64,000 nt of DNA from Gracilaria gracilis (GCA_030374805.1 JARGSG010000070.1:124001-188000), one strand, 5' to 3'. Counted from the stretch's first letter, positions 31,256 through 41,865 are shown. The notes: a model not told the origin generated them from the sequence alone. A program made the numbers and translations.

Positions 31256-32032
31256 GATAGCAGCAAAGAACAAGCAAGCGAGCACGGTAGCAAAGCACGA
31301 AAGCAAAACAGGCCGTGGAAAGCGTGGGGCAGCCAACGGCTCAAGTTGAAGCGACACATCTGGCGAGCAGTCCAGCCGAGGTGCTATCTACGAAAGCATG
31401 GTCGAAGCGCGGCACGCTGCGCTCGAACAAGTCAGTGCGACGCTACGCCGACGGCACGCACAGCGGCGGGCGAACACGGTGGCGCTTGTCGATGCCAAAA
31501 ACGGAGGCGCGACGCGGCGCGTTCGTGCTCAGCGCTGTTGGCGCGCGCCCGCTCGCGCGACTGCGCCCCAATCGTAACGCCAAACGCCGTGCTGGCCTCA
31601 CGCACGCGCAGTCCAGCAAACGGCACGGCTACTGTAGCGGCGCCTGCTTCCACACGTCGTACACGTGCTGGCACTACGCCTTTGTCGTGTGAAGTGATCA
31701 GCTACTGGCTACCGTTGGCGGGTCGTTCCATTGCCACATTCTTCCGCCTTTCGGCGCCCCCCTTCTTCGCCGTTCTGTCGCCAATGCCCAAGTTCTCCAC
31801 GCTTCGCCCTTGCTCTTCCGTGCCTCTCCTCGAGCGCTGCGTCTGCTCCCCTGTCCCCTTTTCTTTCTCCCTTCGCTTTCCCACTCCAATTTGCCTGGAA
31901 TATCATCGTAATCCAATACACAACGACCCTTCGTTTTGATCCGCACGTCAACCCCCATATCGCCGACCTGTTCGTTTTTGCGCCCCACAATCCTCCCCCG
32001 CACTTTTATCCACTGCCTCCCCATCTCGCTTT
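31256..32032. promoter_or_regulatory. Divergent promoter region
   Basis: About 780 bp between the coiled-coil protein start (leftward) and WDR48 (rightward). A C/T-rich stretch lies just before 32033. No coding region is supported. Confidence 0.4.
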
Positions 32033-34102
32033 ATGGTCGGTAGCGCTGCCGTCGATCGCTATCCCCCGCGACGCAATGACCGCGTCACCTACATTCTACG
32101 CGCTCCAGAACGGCACCATCGATTTGGAATATCCGCCCTAGCCCTTGGAAAGCAAGAGCTCATCACAGCCGGTCGTGACGGCACCGTTCGCTCATGGCCT
32201 TTACCACCCGCAAACCGTCTTTTCAACAAGTCTCTTTCCACCTCCAAACCCAGTATCAAGGCCAATCTTACTTTCGATGAACACACAGACTGGGTCAACG
32301 ACGTGCTCCTTCTATCGGAGCACGATCGCATCGTATCTTGCTCTTCCGACACTACCCTCAAGGTTTGGTCAGCGTCCAACTCTGACCGCAGCCTTAGAAC
32401 GCTTTCGAACCACACCGATTACGTAAAGGCACTGGCCCACGTCCCAAATGGCGTCGCAAGCGGTTCATTAGATGCCAGAGTGCTCGTCTGGGATCTCGCA
32501 ACGGGCCGCGTACGAATTGAGTGTACCAGCCAGAATGAGGACAACGATCACAGCGGCTCTGTTTACTGCATGGCAGCTGCTCATGACGAGAACATTCTCA
32601 TATCCGGCTCCACTAATCGTTTCATATCTGTGTGGGATATTCGTACTGGAGATCGCATTGTCAGTCTGCGTGGACACAGTGATTCTGTCCGATGTCTTGC
32701 AATCAAATCTGACGCCAGTCTTATGCTCTCGGGTGCCACTGACTCTACCGTACGACTTTGGGATATGCGTATGCAGCGATGTATCAGGTCTTACGATTCT
32801 CCGACGGATAGTAGTGTGTGGGCGGTTGCGGCCTTTCCGGACTTTGATAAGTTTGTTTGGGGCTTTCGTGATGGTTCTGTTTCGTTTACAGACGTTAGTG
32901 CTCACTCAACTGCAAGCATGGGATCAATTATCGTTCCTCCGGCCGAAACAGATGTAAGGAATCATATGGTTCTTGATCTCAAGCTTTCCTCAGACCTTTC
33001 TTCAGTCTGGGTTAGTACCACGGGTTCATCGGTGCGCCTGTGGCCCTTGCCTACAGATGTCAACCGCTCGCATCCTAACCTTGCGAACTATGCGAACGAC
33101 CGAAGACCGGGTACTCGAAGCGAGAATATACCTCAATTCCCACGTCCTGAAACTGTCTACGCCCCTCTATATACTATCCCCGGTTTACCAGGTATCATCG
33201 CACATCGAATCATGAATGACAAACGTCATGTCTTGACTCGTAACACAAATAGCGAGTATTGCATTTGGGATATAACTCAAGGAATGCTGGTGAATGCACT
33301 TGGCGTTATTCACGAGGACATTGATGAAGTCGCCAAGCGGAACGAGCAGGAAGTCACCGTACCCAGCTGGTTCCAGGTGGACATACGATTAGGTTCGCTC
33401 TCTGTAAGACTTGATAGGAATACCGTGGCCAACGCGGAGATCTACGCGGTCGACGCCGGACTTGAAGCCAACTCCGAAGACATCAAGGTTAACATCGGCG
33501 AGCATGTACTACGGGGCCTCTTCCGAAAATGGGTCACTGAATACAAACGAATAAATCCAGTTGATGAAGACGGAGGGTATCTACAAGGTCGAAGTCCCCC
33601 ATCGCAAGCACAGACGGCTGCAGCATCCCGAATTGCGGAGCTATCCGAATATAGCTTTCCGGACCACATTCCAATCATAATTACCGAAGATCGATCACCG
33701 CTTCCTGTGTTGAGAAAGACAGTATCGGGCTTTGCAGGCACAGAAGAGGAATCCCTGCCATCATGGGTGGTTGACCTAGTTAGGGACGGTAAGAGTCAAG
33801 TACGAGAAGCAGTCAAACTTTGTTTCACGTTAGAACCTGCCGAAGGAAGCACGCTTCCTCAGTTGTCACCAACTTCACTCCATGCCGCGAGAGTGTTGCG
33901 CGTGCGAAAGGTTATCAGTTACATAGCGAAGGAACTGAAGGACCTGAGATCAGAGCAAGATATTGAGGTTGAACCGCACGACCTAGAAGTTCTTTGTAAT
34001 GGTCAAGTACTTCCGCCCACTATGAGTCTTGCGGCTGTAAGGCAGTTCAGGTGGCGGTCACCTGACGACCTTCAACTTCATTTCAGATTGAAAAAGACAT
34101 AG
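32033..34102 (+). CDS. WDR48: WDR48/UAF1, deubiquitinase cofactor
   Basis: Single-exon gene of 689 residues. UAF1 binds and activates the deubiquitinases USP1, USP12 and USP46. It opens with the family signature YILRAPERHHRFGISALAL...GRDGTVRSWPL and continues through about seven WD40 repeats. Clear GH-WD-type blades include DHIVSCSSDTTLKVWSAS, HVPNGVASGSLDARVLVWD, ENILISGSTNRFISVWDIR and LMLSGATDSTVRLWDM. After the propeller come PGLPGIIAHRIMNDKRHVLTR and the C-terminal DUF3337 region ending in a ubiquitin-like fold (LEVLCNGQVLPPTMSLAAVRQFRWRSPDDLQLHFR), as in human WDR48. Length agrees with the family. Confidence 0.93.
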   Translation: MVGSAAVDRYPPRRNDRVTYILRAPERHHRFGISALALGKQELITAGRDGTVRSWPLPPANRLFNKSLSTSKPSIKANLTFDEHTDWVNDVLLLSEHDRIVSCSSDTTLKVWSASNSDRSLRTLSNHTDYVKALAHVPNGVASGSLDARVLVWDLATGRVRIECTSQNEDNDHSGSVYCMAAAHDENILISGSTNRFISVWDIRTGDRIVSLRGHSDSVRCLAIKSDASLMLSGATDSTVRLWDMRMQRCIRSYDSPTDSSVWAVAAFPDFDKFVWGFRDGSVSFTDVSAHSTASMGSIIVPPAETDVRNHMVLDLKLSSDLSSVWVSTTGSSVRLWPLPTDVNRSHPNLANYANDRRPGTRSENIPQFPRPETVYAPLYTIPGLPGIIAHRIMNDKRHVLTRNTNSEYCIWDITQGMLVNALGVIHEDIDEVAKRNEQEVTVPSWFQVDIRLGSLSVRLDRNTVANAEIYAVDAGLEANSEDIKVNIGEHVLRGLFRKWVTEYKRINPVDEDGGYLQGRSPPSQAQTAAASRIAELSEYSFPDHIPIIITEDRSPLPVLRKTVSGFAGTEEESLPSWVVDLVRDGKSQVREAVKLCFTLEPAEGSTLPQLSPTSLHAARVLRVRKVISYIAKELKDLRSEQDIEVEPHDLEVLCNGQVLPPTMSLAAVRQFRWRSPDDLQLHFRLKKT

Positions 34103-34197
34103 AATCCATCCCGTGCTCATTACTGACGAGAACAAAACCGCCAGACAAGATCAGTTTACCATGAATGCACTATGTAAGAGCTCTTCGCGGTCGAACC

Positions 34198-35544
34198 TCA
34201 AACAGAGATTCGAAACGAGTACTCTTCGCTCTCATTAGTTGCTTGCGCTGCTAAATCCGGCCTTTCCGCAGCGAGGAGAGCCAGCGCCTCTGGCTCGTTC
34301 TCCACTCCCAAAAGGGACGCCGTTTTGGTTTTTGACAGCTGCAGATAAGCACGAAGAAGAACGCTGAGCAGTTGCCTGCGAATTGAATCCAAGGCTGGAA
34401 ATATCAGGACTCGCTGTCGCACACTGCAACGCTTGTACAACGCAAAAACTTTCTTTCCGTCTCGATTTCGAACAGCAGAGATCATGGAAAAGGAGAGTTT
34501 GACGGAAGATACCTTTGCTGTATGGTGATCCATACTTCGCATGAGCTGGGCAATTTCTGTGTCATCCACTTGAAAGACTCCGAAGTAAAGTAGAGAGTAT
34601 CCAATGAATTCAGAGAAACGAGAGGCCATTTTTTGTTCCATCGGGAGCTCAGTGTACAATTCCTTTAGCAAACGCGTCTGGCACGAAAGGTAGAAGCTTA
34701 GATTTCCGCCGTAGAGGGAGGCATCAGCTGCGCTCTCGTACACTGGGATTGCCAGTTGCTTCACTTCAGGTTTTGTGCAAGCAGTTATTGACATAGTGAG
34801 TTGACGGAAAGCTCCATGGATTGTTTCCCATTCTGCGAAGTTGTTCTCGGTAACTGTCGAAGTGATGCCTGTTTCGTTTTCGTTAAGCACAGTTTGCTTG
34901 TTTCGCAAAAGCTGTTCAACTCTCTCCCTCAAGCATTTCAGATTATGCCGAACTGCATCTGACGACCTGCAAAGATCAGTATTTAGTACTCTGGAAACAC
35001 CTGTGGCGCGTCCAACCCCTATCATCGATTCACCGGTTTTGACGTTATTGTGAATTATAGAAGCCAAAGGTATGGTTGATTGAGAACTTGTGCTTCTGTT
35101 GATCACGTTCTTCGCAGATGATAAACTGTTCCCCCCATGCTTCTGGACGCTATGATCGTCTGAAGTATTCTTTTTGTCTTCATGGGTTGGAGACGATCCC
35201 CTTGCACCTCCCAGAACGTCCGGGGATGAGGTTTCTGCCGTCGCCTTCGAAGAAAATCTATTTCGATTGCGATTACGCAAATTCTGAACATACTCTTCAT
35301 CGAACGAGTTTGTCTTCTCACTTGTGGGTGCCGATGGCTCAGAATCTTTGAACGAGTTCTGCCCACCGCCTGTTCTTCCCATGTTTCTCCCTCTTCCCCT
35401 TCCACCACGTCTACCTCGCCTACCTCTTCCGCCTCTTCCACCTCTTCCGCCTCGTCCGCCTCGCCCGCCTCGTCCCCTTCTCCCACCTCGAGGTTGATCT
35501 AATCCGCCAGTGACAGAGGACAAGCGGTTCTGTTCGTGGTTCAT
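34198..35544 (-). CDS. SAC3/GANP-type mRNA export protein with RG-rich N-terminus
   Basis: Single exon, 448 residues. Residues 17-52 are RG/RGG repeats (RGRGGRGGRGGRGG), a likely RNA-binding arm. A Ser-rich linker follows. The SAC3/GANP/THP3 domain occupies about residues 195-430: RHNLKCLRERVEQLLRNKQ, CTKPEVKQLAIPVYESAA, YGGNLSFYLSCQTRLLKELY, SEFIGYSLLYFGVFQ, then LLSVLLRAYLQL. It is closest in style to THP3/LENG8 proteins, which act with a PCI partner in transcription-coupled mRNP work. The last 40 residues are acidic and end in the PCI-like winged helix region. Confidence 0.82.
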   Translation of the reverse strand: MNHEQNRLSSVTGGLDQPRGGRRGRGGRGGRGGRGGRGGRGRRGRRGGRGRGRNMGRTGGGQNSFKDSEPSAPTSEKTNSFDEEYVQNLRNRNRNRFSSKATAETSSPDVLGGARGSSPTHEDKKNTSDDHSVQKHGGNSLSSAKNVINRSTSSQSTIPLASIIHNNVKTGESMIGVGRATGVSRVLNTDLCRSSDAVRHNLKCLRERVEQLLRNKQTVLNENETGITSTVTENNFAEWETIHGAFRQLTMSITACTKPEVKQLAIPVYESAADASLYGGNLSFYLSCQTRLLKELYTELPMEQKMASRFSEFIGYSLLYFGVFQVDDTEIAQLMRSMDHHTAKVSSVKLSFSMISAVRNRDGKKVFALYKRCSVRQRVLIFPALDSIRRQLLSVLLRAYLQLSKTKTASLLGVENEPEALALLAAERPDLAAQATNESEEYSFRISV

Positions 35545-35904
35545 TTTCAGTTTTCGCGCTACGACCCTTTGAGAATCTCACAAAATTAGATCGGCCGTGT
35601 GGACTCCATACTGTGGAGATGTTCATATACCTAAATCTCATTCACAGACAACGTCTAGCTTCCAGGGCTGCTTCCCAGTAACACTTCTCTATCAGCTAGA
35701 GAAACTCTAGACTGCAACTCGACCCAGTGTGCGTGTTCATGAGAAAATCATGATTTGATAGGTTTTCCGTTTTGCTACTGTGGACGAAGGACGAACACCA
35801 ACCTCTGTGGAAATGTCACAAAAACAGACCGCTGCGCAACAAAGCGCCAGCCGTTGCTATCATGTTTGGCCCCTTCAGTTGTTTATTAGACTTGGATTGG
35901 GCTC
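35545..35904. other. Intergenic edge between host genes and the repeat array
   Basis: About 360 bp upstream of the SAC3/GANP gene. It is the last stretch before repeated sequence begins, and no feature other than promoter DNA is expected. Confidence 0.4.
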
Positions 35905-36240
35905 AGGGCGTGCGGATATTCGGCAGAATTCCATCTCCTCATTTCTTTTCATAGCGATCAAGCCATAACTACGCGTATCGAGTCGTTACGCATAGTTATG
36001 GCTTGATCGTTATGCGATCACGTTACCAACGACAAAAACTCCACACAACATCATCCCCAAAGAGCTATCTACCCGGCCACCTGAAAAGATATACCACTAT
36101 GATTTATGTACGACAATCAACGCCGCTCGGGCTTCTAACTAGAGCGCAAGAGTGGTCCTCAGCTTTAATGATCCCTCAAAACTTGGGGTTGAGGCAGATA
36201 CTGTAGTCAGACGATCATTCCTTGCCACACGAATCTTGCA
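35905..36240. repeat. Dispersed repeat, copy 1 (partner at about 39925-40206)
   Basis: This stretch and the one at 39925-40206 can be aligned over most of their length (shared GATCACGT, ACAATCAACGCCGCTC and CTTGCCACACGAATCTT). Each carries a palindrome, but at a different position. It marks the left limit of the accessory array. Confidence 0.6.
35950..36014. repeat. Foldback hairpin, 27-bp arms
   Basis: Arms 35950-35976 and 35988-36014 pair with two mismatches around an 11-bp loop. The other copy of the surrounding repeat (near 39985) lacks this 65-bp palindrome, so it looks like an insertion. The arm core is AGCCATAACT. Confidence 0.8.
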
Positions 36241-36499
36241 GAGTAGCAGTCAACTCTGGAGCTCATACCAATGCCCTCCACTCTTGCGTCACCAACGTTT
36301 ACTGCGATGATCGCGTGAAGTCTCATGGTGCCTGCTATAATCCAGTAGTAAATGATCGGCGAAGTACGCACTGCTCTTCCAAGGAGCAACTTCTTCGCAA
36401 ATATGGCTGTCTCCACGTGCTACTGAAGCTCCGTACAGGAGAGTCGCCTGCATCCTTCTTGTGATGGAATTTTACGAAAGAGGGAGCGCGGCATGGCTG

Positions 36500-36880
36500 T
36501 TCAGAATGTAGCGTACTTCGGAATCTATCGGGTGGTAGCAGCTTAAAGCGGTCGAAATGATAAGCGCCCCACATAGGTCGTGTCTCGTTTGTTCCTGTGA
36601 GAGAGAATAACAAGCAGAGCGGATCGCGCGGAATTATGCGACGATAAGACTGAGATCGAGAGGGTGTTATTTCTGTTGTGGAACAAGCACCTTGACGTCC
36701 AAATGCGTTCAAACCTATGTTTGCAGTATAACCCGGCAGCATAATCCGTCGCTAGAGCCTGAGAAGGAAGTATTTGTGGATGCCTTGAGCTTTGTGTGAG
36801 CAACGTTCCTGACCGTCTGTGTCACAGCCTTGAGCCGTTGAGAGTGCTTCTGCTATTGTCGTTCTCCACTAATCCTTAAG
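36500..36880. repeat. A/B intergenic block, unit 0 (truncated)
   Basis: Positions about 36690-36830 match the promoter block seen between genes A and B in other units (shared ACTTGACGTCCAAA-type, ATAATCCGTCGCTAGA and TTGAGCTTTGTGTGA). No B promoter or B coding region follows before the gene A copy at 37139. It appears to be the stub of another unit. The remaining bases of 36241-37138 show no gene. Confidence 0.55.
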
Positions 36881-37138
36881 GATCCTGAGCACCTCGCTCA
36901 CAAGGAACAAGTTCTCCGCAAACACGAATCGATGCTTCAACTGTCAGGCCGCACTGTATCGCAAGTGTGATCAGAGTCTGATCTGATGATCAGACATAGT
37001 AACTGTTGCTATCTTTGAAGTACCTCAAGCAGTTTCGATGCTTGACAAGTATGGCATTCGATTCTGTCCAGGATAGAACTTCAGTGGCGCCAGGGTGTTT
37101 CGGTTTGAAGATACAGATCATCGAGGATAACCTTCGTT

Positions 37139-38004
37139 TCAGGAACTATGCTCATCCCCATCCAAATCCACAACGTGAATCGCGGTGGGCATATTCCGCC
37201 GCACCAAAGGCGTCAGCGACGACGGCAACGGGGCAGTGGTTGTGGCGGCCATACTCCTAGTTACAGGCCTTGTCGATATCGCAGACGTGCGCGCGATGGG
37301 CTGCTGCTGCGAAACTGCTTGAACTGGCACTGGCGTGGTTGATCGCACCAAACGATGTAGAGATGGCTGCACCAAGACATGAGAGTGGTTACTAATACTT
37401 TCCAGCATCGCACTTGGCTCTCGGCGTTCTACTGCTTCGAAGCGAATCGGAACGTTACGGAGAGATACCCACAGTTCGCCTGATTTCGTTACTAGCCTAT
37501 CGCACCCACACCATAAACAGTAAACATGTTCAGTATCAGAGGCGTGCAAGTGTTCTCGGGATAAAAGGGTAATCGAAGGGGGGAAAAGAGTTCTGACGTA
37601 CTTGTGCTGGTCACGCTCTTGGTCATAGCTCACTAATGCACCCTCGTGCATGACGTTGTCGGGTGCGCTTACGGAAACCCACATCCCCACCAGTGCCTCA
37701 AGAATGTCCGCACCAGGTGTACACTGAACGACCACAGAAAATGGTTGAGGTCCAGGGGGATTGCTAGAGTGATGGCCATGGCCATCAAAGTCTCGGTTGG
37801 TGGTACAGTTGTGATTGGGATGCCAGCGTTTGTTTGCCGACCACCGCTTCAAGCAAGAGATGCCGCAAAACTTGCCCTGACCAAATCTGAAAAGCACACA
37901 AATCGTCAGCATGAATACCTGCCCCCGAAATTCTATCTCGACGGGAGAGGGATGACTTACGTTCCAGGATGTGGGTTTCCACATGATGCACACTTGCGAG
38001 ACAT
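37139..38004 (-). CDS. Gene A (intact): zinc finger plus Tudor-like protein, 2 exons
   Basis: Exon 1 is 38004-37961, exon 2 is 37886-37139; the 74-bp intron runs GTAAGT...TTTTCAG, giving 263 residues. Splicing joins a Cys4 zinc finger, C5-x2-C8-x13-C22-x3-C26 (KCASCGNPHPGTFGQGKFC). After it is a Trp/His-rich stretch (KRWSANKRWHPNHNC). Residues 79-112 (VGMWVSVSAPDNVMHEGALV and on) resemble a Tudor/agenet strand pattern that reads methylated chromatin. A second Cys pair, VYCLWCGC, lies at 136-143, then ELWVSLRNVPIRFEAVERR, the segment most conserved between copies. The tail IHVVDLDGDE looks like a SUMO-interaction motif. It is transcribed away from the promoter block shared with gene B. I read it as a nuclear chromatin or DNA-binding protein. 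No named family is recognised. Confidence 0.68.
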
Positions 38005-38159
38005 AAGTCGATTGGTGAATCTTGCGCCGAGCAAGAGGATCTTCGTGTTGGAAAGGTTAGGGGAGCAAAACCTTGGCAGCTGCGGCGGCGGCGGTCCCAA
38101 GGGGGTCCCAGGGCAGCTTTTTAAGGAAATGCAGCACGGGCAAAGCTTCTCAGATAACT

Positions 38160-38370
38160 AGAAAGCGAGGTGAAACGAAATGGCGCCGCTCGCACGCCGG
38201 CGCGGGGGAAGGTGTGCTCCAAGCCGCCACGGCGCATCGGCGCACGTGACTGCTTTCCTTTCGGCCCTTGACATAAAATCAAATCCCCCAACGCCACTGC
38301 ATTGCTGGTTCTTTTTCTTTCAAAACTGCCCTACAGCGAATACAAACTATGCTTCATCCGTTGGCTTGGA
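38160..38370 (-). promoter_or_regulatory. Gene A promoter, unit 1 (G-box CACGTG)
   Basis: A conserved block recurs upstream of each gene A copy: GGCGCATCGGCGCACGTGAC, then TGCTTTCCTTTC on the plus strand. The palindromic CACGTG is at 38243-38248. Matching blocks lie at 43776-43781, 46470-46475, 50371-50376 and 61691-61696. CACGTG is the classical G-box/E-box bound by bZIP and bHLH factors. Confidence 0.6.
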
Positions 38371-39924
38371 CTCACTTTTTTCCTTGACAACTTCTTTCCG
38401 GAAGCTACCTGAAGAAAGGATCGACAGTTCTTCAGTTAGATTATGCCTTTGTTTACCTTCTTCAACAAGAATTGCAGATGTACAAGACAGTTTCAATGAA
38501 CTTCCATTCAAAACAACTCAAAAGCAACTGATTGACTCCAAACTCTATCGTACCCACTGTATAAAATAGAATGATTCAGAAATATAACAGACCGTAGGTG
38601 CTGCACAAGCAACTTCATCAAAGTTACTCAGAGCACATATCAATCTACTGACAGTGCCTCTCTTAATTAGAAGTATACAGTAAAGGAATCACACACCCAC
38701 CAAGCCGCAATTATGGAATGAGCTCTCCACAAATCAAATTGAAATGCATCATCAATTGTGCATCAATCAAGGTATAAATACTGCTAGAAACAGCTGCTGC
38801 ATCGGGTCGGGGGTGATGTCCTGGCCCAGTGGAATAATGACGGCTGAAATTGGCGGGGGACCCGGAATCGAGACCTGGAGCGAGCGCAACTAATGACAAT
38901 AAAAACGGAAACAAGGGACAGGGGTGGGTACAATCTCGGGCTTGGGCTGGGGTTGAGTAGTCGGACTCTCGGGGCGAAGTGGTGGAGTCCGACTGAGGGA
39001 CCCCGGCCCGGGTCTGAGCAAAAACATTAAAACATTGAAACAAGGGACAGGGGTGGGTATAATCTCGGGCTTGGGCTGGGGTTGAGTAGTCGGACTCTCG
39101 GGGTGTAGTGGTGGAGTCCGACTGAGGGACCCCGGCCCGGGTCTGAGCAAAAACATTAAAACATTGAAACAAGGGACAGGGGTGGGTATAATCTCGGGCT
39201 TGGGCTGGAGTTGAGTAGTCGGACTCTCGGGGTGTAGTGGTGGAGTCCGATTGAGGGACTCCGGCCCGGGTCTGAGCAAAAAAAGAGGATACAAGGGACA
39301 GAGGTAGATACAATCCCGGGTTTGGGCTGGGGTTGAGAAGTCGGGCTCTCGGGGGGAAGAGGTGGAGCCCGACTGAGGGACCCTGGCCTGGGTCTGGGAA
39401 CGGTCCGGGCCTGACCGGGGCCAAGAGATGGGTGGCCAACAAGCTTGGAGCTCGTCTCCGTGTCGCCGGTTGGGCCCGGATGAGAGGGCCGGGGGGTGGG
39501 ATCCCCGGTCCTGGGTCCAGAGCGGCACCTCTCTGGATCCGAAGAAGGCTGGGGGAGTGGCGCCCCCCCAGTTCTTTTGTAAGCAGTTTCAATTTTTGAA
39601 GATGGAAATCGTACGATTTAGTACAGTGATCGATGCATAAAGCCGCTGATTTGTCCTTTCTTCTGAAGAAACGGAATCAGAACGTTCCGTTATCGAACTT
39701 TTTTTCTATCATATTATGAGAGACTCACACCAATTGTAAGAGCAGTGGATCAGAATTTTATTCTTTTCAAATCTACTGCTCTGCTACGCAAACGAAGCTT
39801 ATGAAGATATATCTCTCGGGTACGAGAAAAATTGTTTGTATTGGACCTTTGTTATAGGTAAGCAAGGTATGCCAACACTACCTCAGTCGTTTATTAGTCA
39901 CATGCGTAAGATTACTAATGCACT
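38371..39924. other. Insertion-like stretch within unit 1
   Basis: In unit 2 the gene A promoter and the intergenic block are about 70 bp apart. In unit 1 they are separated by roughly 1.8 kb, which includes the 129-bp minisatellite. Sequence flanking the minisatellite (38.4-38.9 and 39.45-39.9 kb) has no recognised gene. I could not find its exact ends or target duplications. Confidence 0.45.
38911..39420. repeat. 129-bp minisatellite, about four units
   Basis: Units start ACAAGGGACA at 38911, 39040, 39169 and 39291 (spacing 129, 129, 122), with a fourth, more diverged unit ending near 39400. Each contains GGGTTGAGTAGTCGGACTCTC and GGACCCCGGCCCGGGTCTGA. Because 129 is divisible by three, the leftward strand stays open as a 43-residue repeat (AQTRAGVPQSDSTT and on), but nothing else argues that it is translated. 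Confidence 0.85.
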
Positions 39925-40206
39925 CAGGACGTGCAGATACTCGGAAAAAATCCATCTCTTCGTTTTTCTTCAAACTGATCACGTCACAGCTTATTCGCAA
40001 CGAAAAATCCCCATCTAACGTTCTCTCAAGCTTTACAGCTCATTCATATTTTGTCCCAAATGGATTCACAATCAACACCGCTCATGCAAATTCGTCGGGC
40101 AAGCAATGGTCGTCTGCATGCTCATAGATGTAGAGTACCACTGTTGTGCTGTAGTACTCTACATCGATGAGCACACAGACGACCATTGCTTGCCACACGA
40201 ATCTTT
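39925..40206. repeat. Dispersed repeat, copy 2, with 49-bp foldback hairpin
   Basis: Partner of the repeat at 35905-36240. It contains a palindrome with arms 40090-40138 and 40154-40202 (49 bp, five mismatches) and a 15-bp loop. The right arm text GACCATTGCTTGCCACACGA also appears, altered, near 36209. The palindrome ends where the A/B intergenic block begins. Confidence 0.75.
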
Positions 40207-40988
40207 GATCCCTAAATACCGAACATAATACGGTAGAATAATCCGTCTCCAGAGCTTGAGGAAAAGAATTTGTGGATATGTTGAGCTTTGAAGGAGAAAC
40301 GTACCGTTGGTACCTGACCCTGTGCGTCCTGAATTGGGCTGTTATCGTGTGACAGTTGTGGGTAGCTTGCAGGAGATAGTTTTTCTTTCACCGAAATGTC
40401 GGTTGGCGTAGCAGAAACGGAATGTAAATGTGCGTATTTGGATCTAGGAAGACGCTCAGTCGAGAGATGGAAACAACAGATGTTTACGCTGTATGGGAAA
40501 AAGTTCACTTCCCCTGGAAACCCATTTACGGGAATACATGCAACCAAATAGTTACATTGAGCGTGAGATGGTACCCAGCAATTTGCATTCGAAATCGAAT
40601 ACAAATCGCTGGTTTGGTTGCCCATTGACTATCACCTAATGCAGGCAGCATGTCGCACGCATTTTGGACACGGAATCAAAGCAAGAGGAAACTGCGGAAC
40701 AAGCTCCGAGCTTCAGGTGTGTATTACATAACTGCTAATACACTCTTTTGTGGATGTATTGCACTGACACAATGATTTACTATTTGTGGTGAAAAGGAGA
40801 GTGCATTTGTAAGAAACACAAATGAGCTCTCCAGCAATACTTCTCGCACTATAGAGTTCGGCATAAAAGGCGAGGATCGGGAGACGGAAGCGCCGACCTG
40901 AATTCTGGTCGCCAGACTCAGTCGATACCAGTGAACAATCGAAGGAGCTCCTGGTGTGAAAGAACTGTTTCAGTTATACTTTGTGAGC
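40207..40988 (+). promoter_or_regulatory. A/B intergenic block and gene B promoter, unit 1
   Basis: This block aligns with 43930-44783 (unit 2), 47080-48720 (unit 3, interrupted) and the inverted copy. It ends with a TATA-like CATAAAA at 40862-40868 followed by GGCGAGGAT, then CCAGACTCAGTCGATACCAG and GAACAATCGAAGGAGC shortly before the start codon. The last 120 bp are the best conserved non-coding sequence of the array. Confidence 0.6.
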
Positions 40989-41865
40989 ATGATGAAGATA
41001 AGCAAGAATATGTTTTGTAAGCAGGAGGAGAAAAACAGTTCACAAAGAAGTGGACTGCGTGCGGTGACCTTTATAACCTAGAAGGTACAGGACATTCGAG
41101 AGAAAGTGTCGGCCAAGTTCGGTCGTTTTGAGAAGCACAGTTCGACACCGAGGCAAGATGAATCTGTGAACGTCGAAAGCGCTACAACTAGCGAGAGCAG
41201 ATTGGTTCAGAATGTCAACGATTGGGGACAGAACGTCATAGGTGGAACAGCCCCCAATCATTTGCCACCATGACCGGAAAAGATTATCTGGTCATGTGGG
41301 TAGGATAGTGTCTCTGTTCGACTGCCATTCGGACAATGGGTTCGTTCGGAGCAAGTATGATATCAATGCACCGAATGAAAGCCAAACTCCAGTTTGTAAT
41401 GAAGCTCTGGCGCCACCAAGAGAGGCTATTCAGACTCCCTCCAAGGACCAAAGCCTCAAGAACAAGCCCACCATTAAACGGGTGACAAAGAAGCTTGAGA
41501 GGAAAGTGATAGTTTCACATCCTCCAAAAGCACCCCGTGAAAGCGATGCACAGTATCTAAGCAACGTTTTCTTCGTCTCAGCACGCTGCCGCAAAAATGT
41601 GCCAGCGTTACAGCACGCTGCCACATAAGAGCTGCGGGCGATAATACTTCCTGTGCAAATTGAAGTATGGTGCGATGTTTCCATCACTAATTTCAGTGAT
41701 GAGCACAGACCCGAAAACCCAATCAAGGTCGTGGTGGAGCTTGAAGGGAAGTGGTGTGCAGGGACATTGCATTTTGTCACAAAAGGGGCAGAGGTGGATC
41801 TGTGCGTTTCGGCGTTTCGAGTCCGCCGAGGTACAGATCCCTGTTGCTGGGTACAAGCGGGCTAG
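40989..41865 (+). pseudogene. Gene B copy 1, decayed and truncated
   Basis: This aligns with gene B of unit 2 from its first codons (MMKISKNMFCKQEEKNS) through the SHHDLKNHLSGH-like segment and into the conserved half, where it stops resembling B near 41865, shortly after the CCWVQ motif. The frame is broken in more than one place. The segment 41475-41860 is almost identical to 45310-45695, whereas the upstream part is clearly diverged. It still has a B-type promoter. Confidence 0.75.

Noticed and set aside
38911-39420. Possible CRISPR array
   Set aside because: Units are 129 bp, repeat and spacer portions are equally conserved, and the setting is eukaryotic; it is a minisatellite.
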